A DNA stretch of 64,000 nt, from assembly GCA_963767635.1 (NCBI GenBank), contig CAVYEM010000002.1:20105-84104 (forward strand), read 5' to 3'. Shown in pieces: positions 57,797-64,000 of this stretch (its first letter is position 1; every line of letters begins with the position of its first letter). The notes under the pieces are model-generated. The model saw nothing but the letters and a program-made list of their open reading frames with translations. It searched no databases and had not been told where the DNA came from. Made by a program: the position numbers and the translations under genes. This stretch comes from CAVYEM01 sp963767635 (GTDB lineage Bacteria > Vulcanimicrobiota > Vulcanimicrobiia > Vulcanimicrobiales > Vulcanimicrobiaceae).

Positions 57797-58641
57797 CGCA
57801 GATCGCGCTGCTGACGTTGAAAGAACTCGTGCGGCGCAGGTTCGTCGCGGGCTCCGCCGTCGCGACGGCCGCGCTGGTCGGAACGACGGGCTGGGGCTTT
57901 TCGTACCTGAACGGCATGCACACGGCGCGCGGCGCGCCGGTGACGCACTTGGAAGTGCTGACGATGACGGCGGTGCTGCTGATTCTGATTTCGTATCTGT
58001 TCAGCTTTCTGCTCGCGATGGCGGCGGTATTCATCGCCGCCCCGTCGTTCGCCAACGACATCGAATCGGGCGTGCTGCTTCCGGTGTTGACGCGCCCGAT
58101 CTCGCGCACGGCGATTCTGAGCGGAAAGGCCGCGGCGCTCGCGCTCGTGATCGCGGCGTATGCCTTCGTCACGGGCGCGTGCGAGTTCGCCGCCGTGCGC
58201 GTGGCAACAGGTTACGTGCCGCCGCATCCCGTCGCGATGCTGGCATTTTTGGCGCTGTCCGGCATCGTGATGGTCGTACTCGCGTTGCTGCTGAGCACGC
58301 GCGTGCCGGCACTCGCGGCGAGTATCGTGGCGATCGTGCTGTTCATCATTGCGCGCTTGGGCGGCATCGCGCAAAGCATCGGCAGCTACTATGCCAACGA
58401 AACGGTGCGCCACGCCGGAACGGTCGCGCAGCTCTTGTTGCCGAGCGATGCGATGTGGCAGGCTGCGCTCTATCGGCTCGAGCCCGCAGGCATGATTGCG
58501 ACCATGAGCAGCGCGCACGTGTGGCCCGGGCCGTTTTTCGTGACCGCGCCTCCGCCCACCGCCATGCTGCTGTGGACGGTGGGCTGGATCGCCGTCGTTA
58601 CGATCGTAGCCGCGCGCAGCTTCGAACTACGCGATCTCTAA
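57793..58641 (+). CDS. ABC-2 type transporter permease
   Basis: 282 aa with about six hydrophobic helices and the ABC-2 pattern FANDIESGVLLPVLTRPISR. ATG 57793 overlaps the ATPase stop as ATGA. Substrate unknown; cargo may be an antimicrobial or envelope component, given control by a sigma/anti-sigma pair. Its last 15 bases overlap the end of pth on the other strand. Confidence 0.88.
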   Translation: MTQIALLTLKELVRRRFVAGSAVATAALVGTTGWGFSYLNGMHTARGAPVTHLEVLTMTAVLLILISYLFSFLLAMAAVFIAAPSFANDIESGVLLPVLTRPISRTAILSGKAAALALVIAAYAFVTGACEFAAVRVATGYVPPHPVAMLAFLALSGIVMVVLALLLSTRVPALAASIVAIVLFIIARLGGIAQSIGSYYANETVRHAGTVAQLLLPSDAMWQAALYRLEPAGMIATMSSAHVWPGPFFVTAPPPTAMLLWTVGWIAVVTIVAARSFELRDL

Positions 58642-59181
58642 ATTATTGATGAACTGCATCGCGGCATCGATTCCGTGGTCGAACCAGCGCAGCGACGCGT
58701 CCGCCGCCGCAGCGACGATCTTCGGCAGCAGCAGCTGCTCCTCGGGCGTGAACGGACTGAGCACGTGGTCGATGCTTTCAAGTGCCGGGCGGCCAAGACC
58801 GATGCGAATGCGGGGAAAGGCTTGCGTCATCGTTGCGATGATCGAGCGCATCCCGTTGTGCCCACCGTGTCCGCCGAACGGGCGCATGCGCACCGCGCCG
58901 AAGGGTAGGTCCATATCGTCGTACGCGACGAGCAGCGCCTGCGGCGGCGTTCGATACCAAGAGGCGATCAGCCGCAGTGGCACGCCGCTGTTGTTCATGA
59001 ACGTTTGCGGCTGAACGATCACGATGCCGCGCCGCCCGTCATAGGCTTGTCGCGCGCCATCCTTCACTTTCCAGTTCCCAATGTCGAGCCGCCGCGCCAC
59101 TTCGTCGACGACCATAAATCCGACGTTGTGGCGCGTATTCGCGTATTTGCGGCCCGGATTTCCTAAACCGGCCAGGATGCG
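58627..59181 (-). CDS. pth: Peptidyl-tRNA hydrolase (start unclear)
   Basis: Rescues peptidyl-tRNA. ILAGLGNPGRKYANTRHNVG has the active-site residues N and H, then QPQTFMNNSG, AYDDMDLPFG and GGHGGHNGMRSI. Residues from 59178 down are in one frame. Between the upstream in-frame stop and the GLGNPG motif there is no ATG, GTG or TTG, only ATA, ATC or CTG. Either a rare start is used or one base is wrong near 59185. The boundary given is the first clearly homologous codon. It follows rplY closely. Confidence 0.9.
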   Translation of the reverse strand, partial: RILAGLGNPGRKYANTRHNVGFMVVDEVARRLDIGNWKVKDGARQAYDGRRGIVIVQPQTFMNNSGVPLRLIASWYRTPPQALLVAYDDMDLPFGAVRMRPFGGHGGHNGMRSIIATMTQAFPRIRIGLGRPALESIDHVLSPFTPEEQLLLPKIVAAAADASLRWFDHGIDAAMQFINNLEIA

Positions 59182-59210
59182 CGGAGGTGCGGCCGAGTCG
59201 TTCCCTGGCG

Positions 59211-59864
59211 CTATTCGGACGTACCTGCGCCCTCGGGTTTACCGACGAGCTCCGGCTGACTCTGCTCGAGCACCGCGCCGGCTTCCGCCTCTTCGAGCGC
59301 GCGCGCCGTCTTGGATGCTTCCACCGTAACGACGATCGTGTCCGGCGGCGTGACCAGCCTGAATCCGTCCGGTAAGCCGAGCTCGCCGGCGGCGACGTGC
59401 CGGTGAATGCCCAAATCGTTCACGTCGATCTCGACGTTCTCGGGAAGTTTGCTGGCGGGGCCTTCCACTTCGATCTCGTGTATGACGACGTCCATCACGC
59501 CGCCCAAGTTGCGCACGCCCTCGGGCGTGCCCACGGTCGTGATGCGCAGCTTCGCATGCACCATTTCGTCGGCCGAAACGCGCTGCAGATCGACGTGCAC
59601 TGTGCGCCGCGACACCGGATCCCGCTGCACTTCGCGCACGAGCGCCGTGTCGAATCGCCGGCCGCCCAGCTGCAGTTCGATGAGGCCGGCGCGGCCTACG
59701 CGATGGAGCAAATCCTCCAGCGCGCGGCGCTCGACGGCGATCGGTTCCGTAGAGCCGTGGCCGTACAGCACCCCGGGTACTTTGCCCGCGTTGCGCAGCG
59801 CGCGCGCTTTGGTGGTACCGCTGCCTTCGCGGCGCTCGATGGTGAGAGAGACTTGTTGTGCCAT
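59211..59864 (-). CDS. rplY: 50S ribosomal protein L25, Ctc/TL5 type
   Basis: 5S rRNA-binding protein with the long C-terminal domain of the general-stress (Ctc) form. RREGSGTTKARALRNAGKVP and VLYGHG at the start, PVSRRTVHVDLQRVSADEMV in the middle and an acidic tail. 217 aa. Lies between prs and pth, a common order. Confidence 0.95.
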   Translation of the reverse strand: MAQQVSLTIERREGSGTTKARALRNAGKVPGVLYGHGSTEPIAVERRALEDLLHRVGRAGLIELQLGGRRFDTALVREVQRDPVSRRTVHVDLQRVSADEMVHAKLRITTVGTPEGVRNLGGVMDVVIHEIEVEGPASKLPENVEIDVNDLGIHRHVAAGELGLPDGFRLVTPPDTIVVTVEASKTARALEEAEAGAVLEQSQPELVGKPEGAGTSE

Positions 59865-59873
59865 GCCTGTTCC

Positions 59874-60932
59874 TTACGTGACGATCGCCGGTTCGGGGAT
59901 CGGTTGCGATGGTTCCTCAATTTTTTTTTGATCGCCGTCTTCGGTGAAGAGTTCCGAGACCGAACGGTTGGTGGTAATGCGGTTGATTGCGTCGGCGAAC
60001 GTTTGTGCGATGGAAAGCTGCACGAACTTCGGATGCTCGTCCACGCTCGGAAATGGAATCGTGTTCGTCACGATCACGCGTTCGATCTGCGATTCGTCCA
60101 GCACGCGGATGGCATCGCCGGCGAAGATGCCGTGCGATGCGACGGTAAACACCCGTGTCGCGCCTCGTGCGATGATCGCCTCGGCGGCTTTCGCGAGCGT
60201 GCCGCCCGTCGAAATCATGTCGTCAACGACGACCGCCACTCTCCCGCGGACGTCGCCCACGATGTCGGTCACCTCCGACACGTCCGGCTCGGGACGCCGT
60301 TTGAACACGATGGCCAGCGATGAGTTGAGCCGCTTGGCGAAGAGCTCGGCGCGGTGCACGCCGCCCGCATCGGGCGAAACAACGACGATGCGATCCTCGC
60401 AGAGCCCCTCTTTTTTCAAATAGTTGCAGAGCGTAGGCATCGCCATCAAGTTGTCCACCGGTCCGTCGAAAAATCCTTGGATCTGCGCGGCATGCAAGTC
60501 CATCGTCACCATGCGATTCGCTCCCGCCGTTTTCAGCATGTCGGCGACGACTTTGGCCGAAATCGGTTCCCGTCCGGTGGTTTTCTTGTCTTGCTTGGCG
60601 TAACCGTAATATGGGACGACTGCCGTAATGCGGGCGGCGGACGCGCGCTTGAGCGCGTCGATCATCAGCAGCAGCTCCATCAGCGCGTCGTTCACGCCGT
60701 TTCCGCCCGGCGACTTGCACAGCGACTGGATCGCGAAGACTTCGGAACCGCGCACGTTTTCGCCGATCTGCACGCGTGTCTCTTCGTTCCTGAATTTCGA
60801 GACGAGCGCTTTGCCGGTGTGCAGCTTCAGCCGCTTGGCGATTTCCTCGGCCAGCTGTTTGTTCGAGTTGCCGCTGAAAAGCAGCGAATTTTGGCTCAAA
60901 GGGCGGTCTCCGGCAAGTGGAAGGCGGAACAT
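59874..60932 (-). CDS. prs: Ribose-phosphate pyrophosphokinase
   Basis: Makes PRPP from ribose 5-phosphate and ATP. LFSGNSNKQLAEEIAKRL, RITAVVPYYGYAKQDKK, the flexible-loop KxxxR region, DLHAAQIQGFFDGPVDNL and the PRPP loop VVVDDMISTGGTL are intact. ATG 60932 is chosen as the nearest to the conserved start; the open frame upstream overlaps uvrB. 352 aa. Diverges from uvrB across 77 bases. Confidence 0.96.
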   Translation of the reverse strand: MFRLPLAGDRPLSQNSLLFSGNSNKQLAEEIAKRLKLHTGKALVSKFRNEETRVQIGENVRGSEVFAIQSLCKSPGGNGVNDALMELLLMIDALKRASAARITAVVPYYGYAKQDKKTTGREPISAKVVADMLKTAGANRMVTMDLHAAQIQGFFDGPVDNLMAMPTLCNYLKKEGLCEDRIVVVSPDAGGVHRAELFAKRLNSSLAIVFKRRPEPDVSEVTDIVGDVRGRVAVVVDDMISTGGTLAKAAEAIIARGATRVFTVASHGIFAGDAIRVLDESQIERVIVTNTIPFPSVDEHPKFVQLSIAQTFADAINRITTNRSVSELFTEDGDQKKIEEPSQPIPEPAIVT

Positions 60933-61009
60933 GAGGTTCCCGTGGTTGCGCACGCAACCCTCGCACGCCTGCGCAACCCCGCATCCGTCCGCCATGTCGA
61001 AGGAAAGCG

Positions 61010-63055
61010 ATGGCCCAGAAGTTCGAACTCGTTTCGCCCTACCAACTCGCCGGCGACCAGCCCAAGGCCACACAAGCCCTGGCCGAAGGCGTCGCTCGCG
61101 GCGATCGCGCTCAGACGCTGCTGGGCGTGACGGGCAGCGGCAAGACGCTGGCGATGGCCAAAGTCGTCGAATTGGCGCAGAAGCCGACGCTGGTGCTCTC
61201 GCACAACAAGACGCTGGCCGCGCAACTCTGCGCCGAGTTCCGCGATTTCTTTCCTCGCAACGCCGTCGAGTATTTCGTTTCGTATTTCGATTACTATCAG
61301 CCCGAAGCATACATCGCGCACACCGACACGTATATCGAAAAAGACAGCTCGATCAACGATGAAATCGAGCGGCTGCGCCACTCGGCCACGCAATCGCTCA
61401 TTACGCGCAGAGATACGCTCATCGTGGCGTCGGTCTCGTGCATTTACGGCTTGGGCTCTCCCTCGGATTACATGGAAATGTCGGTGAAGCTGCGGCTGGC
61501 CGAGGAGATCGATCGTGACGCCTTGCTGCGCAAGCTCGTCGACATGCAATATCGCCGTAACGATCTCAACATGGTTCGCGGTGCGTTCCGCGTGCGCGGC
61601 GATACGCTCGAGTTCATGGGCGTGGACGAAGAACTGATCCACCGCATCGAGTTCTTCGGCGACCAAATCGAGGCGATCAACGTCGTGAACATCATGACGG
61701 GCGAGTACGTGGAGAGCAAGGACGAACTGCTGATTTTCCCGGCCAAGCATTTCATTACGCCGGACGAAAAGCTGCGGCGCGCCGTTTCGTCGATCGAGCA
61801 AGAGCTGGAAGAGCGGCTGCGCTATTTCAAGGAACGAGGCAAACTGATCGAGGCGCAGCGGCTGGAAATGCGCACGCGATACGATCTCGACATGCTGCGC
61901 GAGGTCGGCTATTGCAACGGCATCGAAAATTATTCCCGGCATTTGACCGGCCGCGAACCTGGCTCGACACCGTGGTGTCTTTTGGACTTTTTTCCCAAAG
62001 ATTGGCTCGTCTTCGTCGACGAGTCGCACGTGACGCTGCCGCAAGTGCATGCGATGTTCGGCGGCGACCGATCACGCAAGCTTTCGCTGGTGGAACACGG
62101 TTTTCGCCTTCCCAGCGCCCTGGACAACCGGCCGCTCACGTACGATGAATTCGAAGATCACGTCGAGCAGGTCGTCTACGTGTCCGCGACGCCGAGCACG
62201 TATGAAGTCGGACGCAGTTCGCAAATCGTGGAGATGATCATCCGGCCCACGGGTCTAGTGGACCCGGAAGTGGACGTGCGTCCCACCCGCAATCAGGTGG
62301 ACGATCTCATGGAAGAGATTCGGGGGCGCGTCGAGCGCAAAGAACGCGTGCTGGTCACGACGCTGACCAAGAAGATGGCGGAGGATCTGACGGACTTCTT
62401 GATCGAGATGAACTTCAAGGTGCGCTATCTGCACAGCGAGGTCGATACGCTCGAACGCGTCGCGATTCTGCGCGATTTGCGGCTGGGCGTTTTCGACGTT
62501 CTGGTGGGCATCAATCTGCTGCGCGAAGGGCTCGACTTGCCGGAAGTCTCGCTCGTCGGCATCCTGGATGCGGACAAGGAAGGCTACCTGCGCAGCGGGA
62601 CCTCGCTGATTCAGACGATCGGCCGCGCCGCGCGAAACGTCGAAGGCAAAGTCGTCATGTACGCCGACATGGTGACCGAATCGATGGCGCGGGCCATCGG
62701 CGAGACGCGCCGCCGCCGGGAACTGCAGGTGGCGTACAACCACGAGCACGGCATCGAACCGCACACCGTGCGCAAAGAAGTACGCGACATTCTCGCAATG
62801 GTCGGCGCGGCCGAAGACGGCCGCACGGACATCCGGCGCGAAAAGCTTCCGCGCGACGTCGCCATGCGGATGGCCGCAGACATCGAGAAGAAGATGCACG
62901 AGTTCGCGGCCAATCTGGAATTCGAAAAGGCGGCGGCATTGCGCGACGAGCTCATCGAATTGCGCAAGCAGATCGGCGGCAACGAGTCGCTACTCTTCCA
63001 GGGCAAAGCGCCGAAGATCTTCGAACACGCGCTCAAGGAACTCGTCGGAAGCTAG
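61010..63055 (+). CDS. uvrB: Excinuclease ABC subunit B
   Basis: DNA-damage verification helicase of nucleotide-excision repair. Walker A GVTGSGKT, the beta-hairpin region YFDYYQPEAYI, VFVDESHVTLPQ, helicase motifs through QTIGRAARN and a C-terminal UvrC-binding motif EFEKAAALRDELIELR. 681 aa, intact. AAGGAAAG precedes ATG 61010. Confidence 0.97.
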   Translation: MAQKFELVSPYQLAGDQPKATQALAEGVARGDRAQTLLGVTGSGKTLAMAKVVELAQKPTLVLSHNKTLAAQLCAEFRDFFPRNAVEYFVSYFDYYQPEAYIAHTDTYIEKDSSINDEIERLRHSATQSLITRRDTLIVASVSCIYGLGSPSDYMEMSVKLRLAEEIDRDALLRKLVDMQYRRNDLNMVRGAFRVRGDTLEFMGVDEELIHRIEFFGDQIEAINVVNIMTGEYVESKDELLIFPAKHFITPDEKLRRAVSSIEQELEERLRYFKERGKLIEAQRLEMRTRYDLDMLREVGYCNGIENYSRHLTGREPGSTPWCLLDFFPKDWLVFVDESHVTLPQVHAMFGGDRSRKLSLVEHGFRLPSALDNRPLTYDEFEDHVEQVVYVSATPSTYEVGRSSQIVEMIIRPTGLVDPEVDVRPTRNQVDDLMEEIRGRVERKERVLVTTLTKKMAEDLTDFLIEMNFKVRYLHSEVDTLERVAILRDLRLGVFDVLVGINLLREGLDLPEVSLVGILDADKEGYLRSGTSLIQTIGRAARNVEGKVVMYADMVTESMARAIGETRRRRELQVAYNHEHGIEPHTVRKEVRDILAMVGAAEDGRTDIRREKLPRDVAMRMAADIEKKMHEFAANLEFEKAAALRDELIELRKQIGGNESLLFQGKAPKIFEHALKELVGS

Positions 63056-63061
63056 CAGGGG

Positions 63062-64000
63062 TTGAAACTCGAAGAATTCGAGCGGAACGCCGCGATCGCG
63101 CGTCTGCGCGGCACGCTCGCGCCGCAAGCGCAGGCTGTTGCGTTGCGCTACCGCACGCGCACCGGCGCGCTGCTGCGCGTCGACGGGCTGGCGTTCGGTG
63201 CGTACGATCGCGAGCATCGTGAGGTCGTACTTCCGCCGTCGGACCGCGAACGCGAGTTGCTGCTCGAAGTCGAGCTCCAGGCGTTGCCGACCAACGGGCT
63301 GCCATCCGGGCCGGGTATCGTGTGGTGGTACATCAACGCGCGATCGCACGAGAAACCGCGAACTGACCTCGATGTTCGAGCGTCCCACGTGCTTCGACAG
63401 GCTCAGCATGACAAGGGCGGACAGGCTCAGCATGACAACGGCGGACAGGCTCAGCATGACAACGGCGGACAGGCTCAGCATGACAACGGCCGACAGGCTC
63501 AGCATGACAACGGCCGACAGGCTCAGCATGACAACGGCGGGCAGGCTCAGCATGACGGGCGCCTCGCCCTGGTCGGGCACAGCCACCTGGACGTAGCGTG
63601 GCTGTGGACCTACGAACAGACGTCGCGAAAAGCGGAACGCACCTTCGCAATCGCCTGCGATTTGCTGGATCGCGATCCGGCGTTCCGTTTCATTCAAAGT
63701 CAGCCGCAACTCTATCGCTTCGTCGAAGACGCCGATGCGGGGCTGTTCGAGCGGGTTCGCGCGCACGTGGAGACCCAAAGATTCGATGCCGACGTTGCGG
63801 CGCTCTGGGTCGAATGCGATTGCAACATTCCGTGCGGCGAATCGCTGCTGCGCCAAATGCTCTTCGCGCACGCCTACTGCACGCAGCGTCTGGGCATCTC
63901 ACCCCAGATTGCATGGCTGCCCGACAGTTTCGGCTTTGCGGCGACGCTTCCGCAACTGCTCGCCCATGCGGGCATTCCATACTTCGCAACGACGAAGCTG
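63062..64000 (+). CDS. GH38 alpha-mannosidase with internal octapeptide repeats (3' end cut off)
   Basis: Zinc-dependent retaining alpha-mannosidase family. TTG 63062, 6 bases after the uvrB stop, is the only in-frame start. Residues 1-112 form an N-terminal beta region (LLRVDGLAFGAYDREHREVV). Residues 113-165 are seven repeats of QAQHDNGG. From residue 166 the catalytic domain begins: LVGHSHLDVAWLWTYEQTSR with the zinc His and Asp, FIQSQPQLYRF, and nucleophile Asp in WLPDSFGFAATLPQLL. The frame is open to the window end. It is the second alpha-mannosidase here besides GH125. Confidence 0.88.
   Translation, partial: MKLEEFERNAAIARLRGTLAPQAQAVALRYRTRTGALLRVDGLAFGAYDREHREVVLPPSDRERELLLEVELQALPTNGLPSGPGIVWWYINARSHEKPRTDLDVRASHVLRQAQHDKGGQAQHDNGGQAQHDNGGQAQHDNGRQAQHDNGRQAQHDNGGQAQHDGRLALVGHSHLDVAWLWTYEQTSRKAERTFAIACDLLDRDPAFRFIQSQPQLYRFVEDADAGLFERVRAHVETQRFDADVAALWVECDCNIPCGESLLRQMLFAHAYCTQRLGISPQIAWLPDSFGFAATLPQLLAHAGIPYFATTKL
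63398..63556 (+). repeat. 24-bp tandem repeat, seven copies, in frame inside the GH38 gene
   Basis: CAGGCTCAGCATGAC starts at 63398, 63422, 63446, 63470, 63494, 63518 and 63542, exactly every 24 bases, with the variable part AACGGCGG or AACGGCCG (first copy AAGGGCGG). The first copy is preceded by CTTCGA, giving CTTCGACAGGCTCAGCATGA, a sequence I remember as a dispersed repeat in many bacterial genomes. Confidence 0.95.

Noticed and set aside
1..60000. Programmed frameshifting or widespread pseudogenes
   Set aside because: Breaks hit unrelated essential genes, are single bases, lack slippery sites and often sit at AG-N-CT; sequence error is simpler.
63398..63556. CRISPR array
   Set aside because: Seven units repeat every 24 bases with no variable spacers and the array is translated in frame.
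62990..63871. Minus-strand open frame with VMLSLSAV repeats
   Set aside because: It is the reverse reading of the 24-bp repeat array inside the GH38 gene; GH38 motifs on the plus strand on both sides decide the coding strand.
1..64000. tRNA or rRNA genes and prophage or transposon genes
   Set aside because: No cloverleaf-like segment, rRNA core sequence, transposase, integrase or phage gene was recognised by eye; a tRNAscan-SE run could still find a missed tRNA.

Overview
The window is about 62% GC and densely coded, with short intergenic gaps and many ATGA or GTGA stop/start overlaps. It looks like a chromosomal piece of a diderm bacterium: a TonB-dependent receptor, several lipoproteins with clear lipoboxes and signal-peptide hydrolases are present. 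The gene mix (tricorn-like peptidase, S53 lipoprotein peptidase, methylmalonyl-CoA mutase with MeaB, glyoxylate shunt, MalT-type LuxR regulator, two ECF sigma/anti-sigma pairs) reminds me of the uncultured phyla Eremiobacterota/WPS-2 or neighbours. That placement is memory-based inference, not a search result. Both ends are cut inside genes (lon on the left, a GH38 alpha-mannosidase on the right).

Layout. 1-5.5 kb: lon end, TonB receptor, small lipoprotein. 5.6-11.2 kb: a minus-strand operon selD-glpK-glpD-aldo/keto reductase-cysteine dioxygenase with overlapping genes. 11.3-17.7 kb: class V aminotransferase, then minus-strand membrane protein-rRNA methylase and yqzL-like-pheS-pheT-cvpA. 17.7-24.2 kb: Nudix hydrolase, serine hydrolase, ECF sigma/anti-sigma, DUF4142 protein, infC-rpmI-rplT with promoter and attenuator, GNAT. 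24.3-31.5 kb: M61 peptidase, degenerate acyl-CoA ligase, rocD, two alpha/beta hydrolases around tag, PstS-like lipoprotein. 31.5-38.8 kb: aceA-aceB, tandem repeats, tricorn-like peptidase, uppS. 39-45.3 kb: GH125 mannosidase, serine hydrolase, then meaB, methylmalonyl-CoA mutase large chain, a tiny gene and the B12-binding chain. 45.3-48.2 kb: gltX-glmU. 48.3-55.2 kb: S53 peptidase, LuxR/MalT regulator, GGDEF protein, an M48-like pseudoprotease and a degenerate amino-acid-kinase-fold protein. 55.3-64 kb: sigma/anti-sigma/ABC exporter operon, pth-rplY-prs, uvrB and the GH38 gene.

Main result: selD is a selenoprotein gene. An in-frame UGA sits at codon 17, exactly where E. coli SelD has its catalytic Cys17. 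It is followed by a perfect stem with the GGUCU apical loop known from the E. coli fdhF SECIS. Default gene calling would miss the first 29 residues. Other points: infC appears to start at AUA behind a perfect Shine-Dalgarno and an attenuator; a YqzL-like 34-aa gene and a strong terminator precede pheST; a 24-bp unit is repeated seven times in frame inside the GH38 gene; and an M48 peptidase homologue has lost its zinc ligands.

About 18 genes or gene parts are broken by single-base frameshifts, including housekeeping genes. Nine of these can be repaired by removing one base from the middle of AG-N-CT, restoring AGCT. I read them as systematic sequencing or consensus errors, not pseudogenes, and annotate each as one gene.
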